From Agromyces sp. Leaf222 (lineage in GTDB: Bacteria; Actinomycetota; Actinomycetes; Actinomycetales; Microbacteriaceae): a stretch of DNA of 64,000 nucleotides. The first letter of the stretch is position 1. The number at the start of each line of letters is the position of its first letter. Shown here piece after piece: positions 1-8,174 of the stretch. The stretch covers positions 2,914,934-2,978,933 of the forward strand of contig NZ_LMKQ01000001.1 in assembly GCF_001421565.1 (NCBI RefSeq). Direction: 5' to 3'. Below the pieces are notes generated by a model. That model was not told where the DNA came from. It worked only from the letters and a program-made list of their open reading frames with translations, and made no database searches. The position numbers and the translations under genes were made by a program.

Positions 1-196
1 CGCTGGCGAAGTCGCCTGCGGCGTGGCCGCCCATGCCGTCGGCGACGGAGAAGACCGGAGCCTGCGCGACGAAGCTGTCCTCGTTGACCTGGCGGCGGTG
101 GCCCGTGTCGGTCGCCGCGGCCCACGAGATCGTGATCCTCGTGCCGTCGGGCAGCACGATCGGATGACGGGTGTTGCCGTTTCCGATCTGTGTCAC
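1..196 (-). CDS. PP2C-family serine/threonine phosphatase, N-terminal part (truncated by window edge)
   Basis: Only the first 65 codons are inside the window; the gene continues past base 1. The translated start carries two hallmark PP2C pieces: RQVNEDSF near residues 33-40 and VADGMGGHAAGD near residues 51-62, the latter holding metal-binding aspartate and glycine residues. The family removes phosphate from Ser/Thr in cytosolic signalling proteins using two Mn/Mg ions. The GTG start overlaps the TGA stop of the upstream FHA gene by three bases (GTGA), so the two are probably translationally coupled. A PP2C-FHA pair usually belongs to a Ser/Thr kinase signalling locus, and a kinase gene might lie just outside the window. 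Family assignment is firm; the substrate is unknown. Confidence 0.93.
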   Translation of the reverse strand, partial: MTQIGNGNTRHPIVLPDGTRITISWAAATDTGHRRQVNEDSFVAQAPVFSVADGMGGHAAGDFAS

Positions 197-1302
197 GAGT
201 GGGGCCTGTCGGTTCGGGTCGGACGGGGTGCTTCGTCGCTGGCTGGGAGGACCTCGATGATCGTACCGTCTCCGAGGTCGAGGGAGCTGCCCGGCACGAC
301 GACGATCGATTCACCGGCGCGCATCCGACGCACGCCGGTCGACGTCCGGATCACGGTGCCGTTGGTCGAACGCAGGTCGGTCGCGACCAGTCGCTCGCCC
401 TGCACGCGGAGCTCGAGATGGGTGCCGGATATCACGCCGTTCGGCGAGCGAACGGGCACGAGCTCCGGCGCCGTCGCGGCCGCCGAGGGTGCGCGCGGCG
501 CGAGCGGACGCCGGCCGACCAGAATCGGCACCGTGACCGTCCTCGCGAGGCCGTACCCGATCCGCACCCTCGGAGGGGCGCCTGGAGCGAACGCGCTCGG
601 CGCGGCTTCGGACGTCGGCGCCTCCGGCCATCGGTCGGCGTCGGGATCCTGCTCGGCGTCCGCGCCGGACGCGAGCGCGACCGTGGCGTCGATCACCCCG
701 TCGCGGAGCACCGTGTCGGCGTCGCTCGTCGGCCCGCCACCGGCATCCGCTCGGCTCCCGACGATCTGGTCGACTGGCCGCTCGACGGCCCGCTCGACGG
801 CATGCTCGACGGGCGACCAGACGACGTCCGAGGCCCTGAGCCGGGCGCGCGCGGGTGCGATCGCGCCCGCCGCGACGCCGATCGTCGCACTGCTCGAGCG
901 CACCGGGGCGTCGGCGCCCGTCAACCGCACGCCGGTCACGTCGCGGAACTCGGCGAGGTGCCACGGGCGGATGCCTCGAGCGTCGAAGCGTCTCGACCCT
1001 CCGGGCGAGTCGAGGTCGACGACCGCGTCGCCCCGCACGACGGCCGTGACGATCTCGGTGCCGTCCCTCGGCCACAGCACCACGGCGAAACCGCGATCGT
1101 CGAGGTCCGCGGGGCCCACGGCCGGGATCGCCTGCACGAGTCGCTCGATGCTGACATCGGCGTCGCCCGTGACCGCGGCGAGTTCGGCGAGCGCCAACTC
1201 CTCGGCGGGGGCGGCGAGCACGGCGATGAACCGGTCGCCGATGACGACGTCCCAGTCCATCGCCCCGATGCGAGACGCGCTCGTCACGGTTCCGGCGACC
1301 AT
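193..1302 (-). CDS. FHA domain-containing protein
   Basis: About 369 residues. The last hundred form a forkhead-associated phosphothreonine-binding domain: VGRRP, then SPNGVISGTHLEL and DLRSTNGTVI, the usual GR..S..H and N-G-T elements of the fold. The first 130 residues are a separate acidic alpha/beta region I do not recognise. The middle (about 150-250) is Ala/Pro/Asp-rich and probably an unstructured linker. No membrane segment is seen. The domain would bind a Thr-phosphorylated partner, in keeping with the coupled PP2C phosphatase downstream. Start choice: ATG at 1302 is preceded by CAGACT six bases upstream, which fits a leaderless transcript; a GTG at 1317 in the same frame is the alternative. 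The aldehyde dehydrogenase gene ends nine bases upstream of that GTG on the same strand. Confidence 0.88.
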   Translation of the reverse strand: MVAGTVTSASRIGAMDWDVVIGDRFIAVLAAPAEELALAELAAVTGDADVSIERLVQAIPAVGPADLDDRGFAVVLWPRDGTEIVTAVVRGDAVVDLDSPGGSRRFDARGIRPWHLAEFRDVTGVRLTGADAPVRSSSATIGVAAGAIAPARARLRASDVVWSPVEHAVERAVERPVDQIVGSRADAGGGPTSDADTVLRDGVIDATVALASGADAEQDPDADRWPEAPTSEAAPSAFAPGAPPRVRIGYGLARTVTVPILVGRRPLAPRAPSAAATAPELVPVRSPNGVISGTHLELRVQGERLVATDLRSTNGTVIRTSTGVRRMRAGESIVVVPGSSLDLGDGTIIEVLPASDEAPRPTRTDRPHS

Positions 1303-1326
1303 GTGCCCAGTCTGCACCAGACCGGG

Positions 1327-2760
1327 TCAGCCGATCGCGCTCATCACGTGCTTGATGCGGGTGTAGTCCTCGAAACCGTAGTTCGAGAGGTCCTTGCCGT
1401 ACCCGGAGTGCTTGAACCCGCCGTGCGGCATGTCGGACACGAACGGGATGTGGGTGTTGATCCAGACGCAGCCGAAGTCGAGGTGCTTGGCGAACCGCAT
1501 GGCCCGCGTGTGCTCGGTCGTCCAGACCGACGAGGCGAGCGCGTAGTCGACGCCGTTCGCCTTCGCCAGCGCGTCGGCATCGTCGGTGAACGGCTGCACG
1601 GTCAGCACGGGACCGAAGATCTCGCGCTGCACGGCCTCGTCGTGCTGCTCGAGGCCCGTGACGATCGTCGCCTCCCAGAAGTAGCCGCGGTCGCCCTGGC
1701 GACGGCCGCCGGCGACGATCCGGGCATGGGCAGGCAGCCGATCGATGAACCCGGCGACCTGGGCGAGTTGGTTCGCGTTGTTCAGCGGCCCGTAGAGCAC
1801 GCCCTCCTCGCGTGGCCCGCCCGTTCGGGCATCGGATGCCGCGTGCGCGACGAGCAGTTCCACGAACCGGTCGTGCACCGACTCGTGCACGAGCACGCGC
1901 GTGGCTGCGGTGCAGTCCTGGCCGCCGTTGAAGTACGCGGCGGTGACGATGCCGGCGGCCGCCTGCTCGAGGTCGGCGTCGGCGAAGACGATCGCGGGCG
2001 CCTTGCCGCCGAGCTCGAGGTGCACGCGCTTGAGGTCGGAGGCCGCGGCGCGCGCGACCTCCATGCCGGCCCGCACCGACCCGGTGATCGCGACCATCTG
2101 GGCGCGATCGTGGCCGAGCACTGCGGCACCGGTGGTGCGGTCGCCGGTGACGACGTTCAGCACGCCGTTCGGCAGGAACTCCGCCGCGACCTCGGCGAGC
2201 AGGAGCGTGGCGAGCGGGGTCGTGTCCGAGGGCTTCAGCACGACCGTGTTGCCCGCGGCGATCGCCGGAGCGACCTTCCACACCGCCATGTTGAGCGGGT
2301 AGTTCCACGGCGTGACCTGGCCGATGACGCCGATCGGCTCGCGGCGGATGAACGAGGTGTGTCCGGCCAGGTACTCGGCGGAGGCCCGTCCCTCGAGGTT
2401 GCGAGCCGCGCCGGCGAAGAACCGCAGCTGGTCGACGGACTGCATGATCTCGTCCGCGACGAGGCTCGCCCGCGGCTTCCCGGTGTCCTGCGACTCGAGG
2501 TCGGCGAACTCCTCTGCCCGGTCCTGCATGGCATCGGCGATGCGGAACAGGGCGAGCTGACGTTCGGCCGGCGTCGTCTCGCCCCAGACCTCGAAGGCGT
2601 CGGATGCCGCGCGATACGCGTCTCGAACGTCCTCGTCGTTCGAGATCGGCGAGGTCGCGTAGACCTCCTCGGTCGCCGGATCGATGAGGTCCAGCGACGT
2701 CTCCCCGTGCGCCTCGGCGTACGCGCCGTCGATGAAGTTCCGTACGGGTGCTGTCGTCAT
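1327..2760 (-). CDS. aldehyde dehydrogenase, probable gamma-aminobutyraldehyde dehydrogenase
   Basis: 477 residues, the usual length for the NAD(P)-dependent aldehyde dehydrogenase superfamily. The catalytic set is complete: TPWNYPLN (150-157, oxyanion Asn), LELGGKAP with general base Glu249, GGQDCTAATR with nucleophile Cys283, and the EIFGPV motif near the C terminus. Overall it most resembles aminobutyraldehyde/betaine aldehyde dehydrogenases, which oxidise 4-aminobutanal to GABA in the cytosol. The context supports this: a class III aminotransferase and an FAD amine oxidase lie just across a divergent promoter with an Lrp regulator. The start at 2760 follows a good ribosome site (GAGGAG, about six bases upstream). 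The frame stays open further upstream, but that would run over the Lrp gene. The exact substrate is inferred. Confidence 0.9.
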   Translation of the reverse strand: MTTAPVRNFIDGAYAEAHGETSLDLIDPATEEVYATSPISNDEDVRDAYRAASDAFEVWGETTPAERQLALFRIADAMQDRAEEFADLESQDTGKPRASLVADEIMQSVDQLRFFAGAARNLEGRASAEYLAGHTSFIRREPIGVIGQVTPWNYPLNMAVWKVAPAIAAGNTVVLKPSDTTPLATLLLAEVAAEFLPNGVLNVVTGDRTTGAAVLGHDRAQMVAITGSVRAGMEVARAAASDLKRVHLELGGKAPAIVFADADLEQAAAGIVTAAYFNGGQDCTAATRVLVHESVHDRFVELLVAHAASDARTGGPREEGVLYGPLNNANQLAQVAGFIDRLPAHARIVAGGRRQGDRGYFWEATIVTGLEQHDEAVQREIFGPVLTVQPFTDDADALAKANGVDYALASSVWTTEHTRAMRFAKHLDFGCVWINTHIPFVSDMPHGGFKHSGYGKDLSNYGFEDYTRIKHVMSAIG

Positions 2761-2968
2761 GATGCTCTCCTCGTCGCGATGCGCGAACGTCTGCGGTCCG
2801 TCACCGGCGGACACCGGATCCGGGCGCGGCAACCCGCGCGACACTGCCCGCCATGCTAATCGGATCCCGCGGTCTTCCGCGAGTATTTGGGTGGGAATTC
2901 GTTGCGTTCGGCAGGAATTTCGACGGAATCCCTTGCCGAAGGCCAATCTCGCTGACACAATCGGTCGC
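2761..2968. promoter_or_regulatory. Divergent promoter region with a long inverted repeat (candidate Lrp operator)
   Basis: Control region between the aldehyde dehydrogenase (minus) and the Lrp regulator (plus). An imperfect inverted repeat lies at 2907-2940, with arms TTCGGCA and TGCCGAA 20 bases apart and further partial symmetry inside. It covers a possible -35 (TTGCCG, 2934-2939); a possible -10 (CACAAT, 2956-2961) sits 16 bases beyond and ends seven bases before the lrp ATG. Lrp/AsnC proteins usually autoregulate from such divergent regions. Operator identity is inferred. Confidence 0.5.
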
Positions 2969-3451
2969 ATGACGAACACGGCACGAACGGCTGCGGCGCG
3001 GCCCGTGCACCTCGACGACGTCTCGAAGGCGATCATCGAACAGCTGCAGGCCGACGGTCGCCGCTCCTACGCCGACATCGGCAAGGCGGTCGGGTTGTCC
3101 GAGGCCGCCGTCCGCCAGCGCGTCCAGCGCCTCACCGAGTCCGGCGTGATGCAGATCGTGGCGGTGACCGATCCGATGCAGCTCGGCTTCACGCGCCAGG
3201 CGATGATCGGCATCCGCGCCTCCGGCGACACGAGGGAACTGGCGGCGAGCCTCGCCGAGCTGGCCGAGATCGATTACGTCGTGCTCACGGCCGGCAGCTT
3301 CGACGTGCTGGCCGAGGTGGTGTGCGAGAACGACGACGAGCTCATCACACTGCTGAACTCGCGCATCCGCAACCTGCCGGGAGTGCGCTCGACCGAGACG
3401 TTCGTCTACCTCAAACTCCAGAAGCAGTTCTACAACTGGGGCACTCGCTAG
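2969..3451 (+). CDS. Lrp/AsnC-family transcriptional regulator
   Basis: 160 residues, standard for the family. The N-terminal winged helix-turn-helix (about 10-65) contains LDDVSKAIIEQLQADGRRSY and AVGLSEAAVRQRVQRL. The C-terminal RAM domain (about 75-155), an alpha/beta sandwich that binds amino-acid-type effectors and builds octamers, includes VLTAGSFDVLAEVVCENDDEL. No Shine-Dalgarno is visible before the ATG, but a CACAAT box ends seven bases upstream, suggesting a leaderless mRNA. The gene heads a run with the aminotransferase (12-base gap) and the oxidase, and diverges from the aldehyde dehydrogenase. It is therefore the likely local regulator of amine catabolism. The effector is unknown. 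Confidence 0.95.
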   Translation: MTNTARTAAARPVHLDDVSKAIIEQLQADGRRSYADIGKAVGLSEAAVRQRVQRLTESGVMQIVAVTDPMQLGFTRQAMIGIRASGDTRELAASLAELAEIDYVVLTAGSFDVLAEVVCENDDELITLLNSRIRNLPGVRSTETFVYLKLQKQFYNWGTR

Positions 3452-3463
3452 AAGGGATCGATC

Positions 3464-4852
3464 ATGACAGATCGTGTACGGGACAATGCCACGCTGCAGC
3501 GCATGGCCAACGACCACCTGTGGATGCACTTCGCCAGGCAGTCCACGATGCACTCCTCCGGGGTGCCGATCATCACGAGGGGCGAGGGCCACCACGTCTT
3601 CGACATCGAGGGCCGCAAGTACTTCGACGGCCTCGCCGGCCTCTTCACCGTCAACGCGGGCCACGGGCGCAAGCGCCTCGCGGAGGTCGCGGCGCGCCAG
3701 GCCGAGGAGCTCGCCTTCTTCCCGATCTGGTCGTATGCGCATCCCGCGGCCATCGAGCTGGCCGACCGGCTCGCGACCCACGCCCCCGGCGACCTGAACC
3801 GCGTGTTCTTCTCGACGGGTGGCGGCGAGGCGGTCGAGACCGCCTTCAAGCTGGCCAAGTACTACTGGAAGCTGCAGGGCCGCCCGACGAAGCACAAGGT
3901 GATCTCGCGCTCGGTCGCCTATCACGGCACGCCGCAGGGCGCCCTGGCGATCACCGGCATCCCCGCCATCAAGGAGATGTTCGAACCGGTGACCCCCGGC
4001 GGATTCCGCGTGCCGAACACGAACTTCTACCGCGCCGCGGAGATGGGCGCCCCTTCCGAGGACATCGAGGCGTTCGGCCTCTGGGCGGCGAACCGCATCG
4101 AGGAGCAGATCCTCTTCGAAGGCCCCGAGACCGTCGCCGCGGTGTTCCTCGAGCCCGTGCAGAACTCCGGCGGCTGCTTCCCGCCTCCCCCCGGCTACTT
4201 CAAGCGGGTGCGCGAGATCTGCGACCAGTACGACGTGCTGCTCGTCTCCGACGAGGTCATCTGCGCGTTCGGCCGCATCGGCCACATGTTCGCGTGCGAC
4301 GCGTACGGCTACGTGCCCGACATGATCACGTGCGCCAAGGCCATGACCTCCGGCTACGCCCCCATCGGCGCGACCATCATCTCCGAGAAGCTCTACGAGC
4401 CGTTCGCCACCGGCGAGACGTCGTTCTACCACGGGTACACCTTCGGAGGGCACCCGGTCTCGGCCGCGGTCGCGCTCGAGAACCTCGACATCTTCGAGGA
4501 GGAGGGCCTGAACGAGCGCGTGCGCGAGAACTCGCCGCTCTTCCGCGCCGAGCTCGAGAAGCTCCTCGACCTGCCGATCGTCGGCGACGTGCGCGGCGAC
4601 GGGTACTTCTTCGGCATCGAGCTCGTGAAGGACAAGGGCACGAAGGAGACCTTCAACGACGACGAGGCCGAGCGCCTGCTGCGCGGCTTCCTCTCGAAGG
4701 CGCTGTTCGACGCCGGCCTGTACTGCCGAGCCGACGACCGGGGCGACCCCGTCATCCAGCTCGCGCCGCCGCTCACCATCGGCCCTGCCGAGTTCCAGGA
4801 GATCGAGCAGATCCTCCGCGGAGTGCTCACCGAAGCCTCGACGAAGATCTGA
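3464..4852 (+). CDS. class III (PLP) aminotransferase, probably acting on putrescine or a related amine
   Basis: 462 residues; fold type I, class III aminotransferase. Visible landmarks: FFSTGGGEAVETAFKLAKYY (cofactor phosphate site), the aspartate of LLVSDEVICAFGR (Asp263) and the Schiff-base lysine in ITCAKAMTSGYAP (Lys292), followed by HGYTFGGHPVS. The closest well-known families are putrescine-pyruvate/omega-amino acid transaminases, which make an aminoaldehyde or semialdehyde that the neighbouring dehydrogenase would oxidise. AGAAGGGA lies about seven bases before the ATG. The stop codon overlaps the start of the next gene (TGATG), so the two are coupled. Substrate assignment rests on context and overall resemblance; beta-alanine or GABA transamination is also possible. 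Confidence 0.93.
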   Translation: MTDRVRDNATLQRMANDHLWMHFARQSTMHSSGVPIITRGEGHHVFDIEGRKYFDGLAGLFTVNAGHGRKRLAEVAARQAEELAFFPIWSYAHPAAIELADRLATHAPGDLNRVFFSTGGGEAVETAFKLAKYYWKLQGRPTKHKVISRSVAYHGTPQGALAITGIPAIKEMFEPVTPGGFRVPNTNFYRAAEMGAPSEDIEAFGLWAANRIEEQILFEGPETVAAVFLEPVQNSGGCFPPPPGYFKRVREICDQYDVLLVSDEVICAFGRIGHMFACDAYGYVPDMITCAKAMTSGYAPIGATIISEKLYEPFATGETSFYHGYTFGGHPVSAAVALENLDIFEEEGLNERVRENSPLFRAELEKLLDLPIVGDVRGDGYFFGIELVKDKGTKETFNDDEAERLLRGFLSKALFDAGLYCRADDRGDPVIQLAPPLTIGPAEFQEIEQILRGVLTEASTKI

Positions 4853-6300
4853 TGCCCCGACCCCTGCATGCCGCCACGGACGGATCCGTGGCGGCATACC
4901 GGTCGACGGGTCTCTGGTTCGACTCCCTCGTCGAGTCCGGACTCGACGAGCTGCGTCCGCGCGCCGCGCTGACCTCCGATGCCCGTTTCGACGTGTGCCT
5001 GATCGGCGGCGGCCTGACGGCGCTCTGGACCGCGTACTCGCTCATCTCGCAGGACCCGACCCTCCGCATCGCGGTGCTCGAGCGCGAGATCGCCGGATAC
5101 GGCGCGTCCGGACGCAACGGCGGTTGGTGCTCGGCCCTGTTCCCGCGTACGGCGGGCGCGATCGAGCGTCGCGACGGACTCGAGGCCGCGGTCGCGATGC
5201 GGCGTGCGATGGTCGAGACGGTCGCCGAGGTCGGTGCCGTGACGCGTCGCGAGTCGATCGACTGCGACTTCGTGCAGGGTGGCACGCTCGTGTTCGCACG
5301 CGATGCCGTGCAACGTCGAGCCGCCGTCGAAGAGGTGGAGGAGGCTCGACAGTACGGCGTCGACCGCACGCGACTGCTCGGCGAGCAGGAGGTCGCCTCC
5401 CGCTTCGGGGTCAGCGGCCTCGGCGGGGCGCTTCCGACGGCGACGTTCGACCCCGACTGCGCACGCGTCCACCCCGGCAAGCTCGTGCGGGGACTCGCGC
5501 GGGTCGTCGAGGCGGCCGGCGTCACGATCTTCGAACGCACCGAGGTGCTCGACTGGGCCGCGGGTCGCGTGCGGTTCCGCGCGGTCGACAGCGGAGTCGA
5601 GGGCAGTGTCGCGGCTCGCAACGTCATCGTCGCCCTCGAGGGTTTCGGCTCGCAGTTGCCTCGTGTGCGCCGTCGCATCCTTCCGCTCTACTCGCTGATG
5701 ATCGCGACCGAGCCACTGGCCGACGAGGTGTGGGACGAGATCGGCATCCAGCACGGCCAGACCTTCAGCGACTTCCGACACCTGCTGATCTATGGGCAGC
5801 GAACCGCCGACAACCGGTTCGCGTTCGGCGGTCGTGGCGCCGCCTACCACTGGGGCAGCGCCGTCGACCCCGCCTTCGAACGCGTGGATGCCGTGTTCGA
5901 GCATCTGCATCGAACGCTGAAGGAGCTGTTTCCGGCCGCCAGAGATGCCGCGGTGACCCACCGCTGGGGCGGACCGCTCGGCATCGCGCGCGATTGGCAT
6001 GCCACGGCCAGTTACAACCCGCGCACCGGAGTCGGATTCGCCGGGGGCTACGTGGGAGACGGGCTCTCGACGACGAACCTGGCCGGTCGCACCCTCGCCG
6101 ACCTGATCTTCGAGCGGGACACCGACCTCACGCGCCTGCCGTGGGCGAACCACCGGTCCCCGCTGTGGGAGCCCGAGCCCCTGCGCTACCTCGGCGCGAA
6201 TCTCGGCGTGCTCGGCATGCAGGTCGCCGACCTCGAGGAACGGACGACCGGCCGGTCCTCGCTCGTCGCCCGCGCGGTGGGCCGGCTCACAGGCCACTGA
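4852..6300 (+). CDS. FAD-dependent amine/amino-acid oxidoreductase (DAO family, PuuB-like)
   Basis: 482 residues. A Rossmann FAD-binding segment appears near residues 44-60 (VCLIGGGLTALWTAYSL), followed by the DAO-family ASGRNGGWCSALFP. The C-terminal FAD-contacting piece is GGYVGDGLSTTNLAGRTLAD. This layout is that of the D-amino-acid oxidase superfamily subgroup that includes gamma-glutamylputrescine oxidase. It would use FAD and O2 to oxidise a C-N bond, releasing an aldehyde for the dehydrogenase on the other side of the cluster. The ATG overlaps the aminotransferase stop by one base. The 3' end runs 14 bases into the convergent DUF4192 gene. The precise substrate is inferred. Confidence 0.9.
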   Translation: MPRPLHAATDGSVAAYRSTGLWFDSLVESGLDELRPRAALTSDARFDVCLIGGGLTALWTAYSLISQDPTLRIAVLEREIAGYGASGRNGGWCSALFPRTAGAIERRDGLEAAVAMRRAMVETVAEVGAVTRRESIDCDFVQGGTLVFARDAVQRRAAVEEVEEARQYGVDRTRLLGEQEVASRFGVSGLGGALPTATFDPDCARVHPGKLVRGLARVVEAAGVTIFERTEVLDWAAGRVRFRAVDSGVEGSVAARNVIVALEGFGSQLPRVRRRILPLYSLMIATEPLADEVWDEIGIQHGQTFSDFRHLLIYGQRTADNRFAFGGRGAAYHWGSAVDPAFERVDAVFEHLHRTLKELFPAARDAAVTHRWGGPLGIARDWHATASYNPRTGVGFAGGYVGDGLSTTNLAGRTLADLIFERDTDLTRLPWANHRSPLWEPEPLRYLGANLGVLGMQVADLEERTTGRSSLVARAVGRLTGH

Positions 6301-7483
6301 CCGCTCCGTGGTGCTCGTCCTCCGAGCCCGGGCGGAGGAACACCCATTCGGGGAGCGCGCCCGACCCGATGTGCTGCTCGAGCAGGTTCGCCATCGAGTG
6401 ATCGGGTTCGATCTCGAGCGCCGCGTCGAGGAACGCGCCCGCCACCGACCCGCGCCCGATCGACCATGCGAGCCATCCCGCGATGCAGAGCGATCCTGGC
6501 CGCACGTCCTCCGGGGCGTGAGCGATCGACTCCCGCAGCACCGACAGTCCCCGCTCGACCCGGGCAGGATCCGGTCGGAGCATCGATCGACCGATGATGA
6601 GCCTGGCGAGCACGTCGTCGAGCGCATCGTCGGGTTCCGCCCCTGACCACGCTCCGTCGTGCAGCGTGCCGCACCCCTCCCTCGCGACGGCGGCCTCACC
6701 TGCCGCATCACCTCGACCCGACCGGTCGTGGGCGAGTTCGCCCATCATGCGCCCGAAGGCGATCTGCAGCATCATCGCGTCGCGCAGCGCAGGACGCGAG
6801 GCGAGGTGCAGGAGCCACGCCGCCCGTCGCGCGTCCACAGGGCGCCGTCGTGGCCTGGCGATCAGCGATTCGACGAGTTCGACCGGGTCGGCGTCACCCG
6901 CGAGTCCGGCCACGGCGGCCTCGAGGCTCGGCAGTCCGCGGAACTCGGCGATGGCCGCCGCGATCGCCGCCGCCCGCACGGCATCGACCGGCGGGAGCGC
7001 CGCGGCGCCGGAGACCGCAGCGAGCCGCTCCTCCTCTGGCACCTCGCGAAGGACGGCGCTCGCCTCGAGTATCGCAAGCGGCTGCCCGGTGGCCGGAGCA
7101 TCGGGGTCCAGCAGCGAGCACCATCCGTCGGCCGCCTGGCAGAGCGCGTCCCGGACGGTGAACCCGGCGTGGCCGGCACGATCCGCCACGAGTTCGAGGA
7201 GGTCGCGCCGGGGCATCCGCCCGGCGTCGGCGAACCGCTCATCGGTGTAGACGATCGGCACGATCGCGTCGACGTCGGGGATGCGGCAGATGGTGCCGAT
7301 GACGGCGGCGACGAGTCGGTCGTCGTCTTCCGCTGTGGCCGGCAGGTCGTGGCGGAGCACGCCGACGGTGCGGTTGCCGACGAAGACGACGCAGAGGAGC
7401 GAGTGCTCCGGTCTGAACCCGGCGAGGGTCGGCACGAGGGCGAGGAAGTCATGCGCCGATGCGGCGCGGATGATGGCGGTCAT
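6287..7483 (-). CDS. DUF4192 domain-containing protein
   Basis: 398 residues matching the actinobacterial DUF4192 family: an N-terminal region beginning with the pattern I-R-A-x(3)-D-F-L-A-L-V-P, then GFRPEHSLLCVVF, a mixed alpha/beta body, and a helical C-terminal third that includes AGWLAWSIGRGSVAGAFLDAALE. No enzyme motif, signal peptide or membrane segment is visible. The family has no established function. It is convergent with the oxidase gene (14-base overlap) and is divergent, about 200 bases apart, from ogt. An in-frame GTG at 7501 is an alternative start; neither start has a convincing ribosome site. Confidence 0.85.
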   Translation of the reverse strand: MTAIIRAASAHDFLALVPTLAGFRPEHSLLCVVFVGNRTVGVLRHDLPATAEDDDRLVAAVIGTICRIPDVDAIVPIVYTDERFADAGRMPRRDLLELVADRAGHAGFTVRDALCQAADGWCSLLDPDAPATGQPLAILEASAVLREVPEEERLAAVSGAAALPPVDAVRAAAIAAAIAEFRGLPSLEAAVAGLAGDADPVELVESLIARPRRRPVDARRAAWLLHLASRPALRDAMMLQIAFGRMMGELAHDRSGRGDAAGEAAVAREGCGTLHDGAWSGAEPDDALDDVLARLIIGRSMLRPDPARVERGLSVLRESIAHAPEDVRPGSLCIAGWLAWSIGRGSVAGAFLDAALEIEPDHSMANLLEQHIGSGALPEWVFLRPGSEDEHHGAVSGL

Positions 7484-7670
7484 GCGGCCAGCGTCGGGCA
7501 CCGCCGCAGGCTCGTCGCGGCCGCCAACCGACTTCCGGCCGAGGTTCGGATGCGGCCGCGCCTGTCGAGGACGAGTCGTCGAGCGTGGACCACCGCTCCT
7601 CCACAGCGCGCACCCGTCGACGAGGTCGCCCCATGTCCGATTCCCGCGAGTCGATGTCGGATGCCGCAGC

Positions 7671-7676
7671 TACGCT
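7671..7676 (+). promoter_or_regulatory. -10 box of a probable leaderless ogt transcript
   Basis: TACGCT (TANNNT type) ends six bases before the ogt ATG, with no Shine-Dalgarno between. That spacing places the transcription start at or next to the ATG. No clear -35 element is seen. The same geometry recurs at several genes in this window. Confidence 0.45.
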
Positions 7677-7682
7677 CGAACC

Positions 7683-8174
7683 ATGACCGACCTGTTCCTC
7701 GCACGACTCGAGAGCCCCATCGGGCGGCTCGAACTCCTCGCAGACGACGACGCCGTCACCTCCCTCTCCATCGAGCGCGACGGCGCGCTCCCCCACGATG
7801 GCGACGCCGAACACCGCAACGCCGTGCTCGACCTCGCGCTCACCCAGCTCCGCGAGTACTTCGCCGGAGCGCGCACCGACTTCGACGTGCCCGTGCGCCT
7901 CCACGGCACCGAGTTCCAGCGCGCGGTGTGGAGCCGCCTGCAACTCCTGCAGTGGGGTGACGCCACCTCGTACGGCGCGCTTGCCGCCGCGGTCGGCAAG
8001 CCCGGCTCCGCCCGTGCCATCGGTGGTGCAGTCGGCGCCAACCCGGTGCCGATCCTGGTCGGCTGCCACCGCGTACTCGCCTCCGACGGCCGAATCACCG
8101 GCTACTCGGCGGGCGAAGGCGTGCCCACGAAGCTCTGGCTCCTCGGGCACGAGCAGATCGGGTTCGCCGCGTGA
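7683..8174 (+). CDS. ogt: methylated-DNA--[protein]-cysteine S-methyltransferase
   Basis: 163 residues, typical for a single-domain O6-alkylguanine transferase, which transfers the alkyl group irreversibly to its own cysteine. The DNA-binding/active-site half is clear: TEFQRAVWSRL, the ATSYGALAAAVGKPGSARAIGGAVGANP helix-turn-helix with its arginine finger, then the acceptor Cys128. The residue before the cysteine is glycine (VGCHRV) rather than the usual proline of PCHRV. The Tyr/Gly-rich tail follows (GYSAG). The stop overlaps the GTG of the adjacent tag gene (GTGA), making a two-gene alkylation-repair operon. Confidence 0.93.
   Translation: MTDLFLARLESPIGRLELLADDDAVTSLSIERDGALPHDGDAEHRNAVLDLALTQLREYFAGARTDFDVPVRLHGTEFQRAVWSRLQLLQWGDATSYGALAAAVGKPGSARAIGGAVGANPVPILVGCHRVLASDGRITGYSAGEGVPTKLWLLGHEQIGFAA

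Noticed and set aside
190-2859. Long open frame on the plus strand of almost 890 codons, antisense to the FHA and aldehyde dehydrogenase genes
   Set aside because: Arg/Asp/His-rich with no recognisable domain; it is the codon-position shadow of two real minus-strand genes in high-GC DNA.
2761-3036. Longer N terminus for the aldehyde dehydrogenase (start at 3036)
   Set aside because: It would overlap the Lrp gene and its control region; the conserved sequence begins at 2760 with a good ribosome site.
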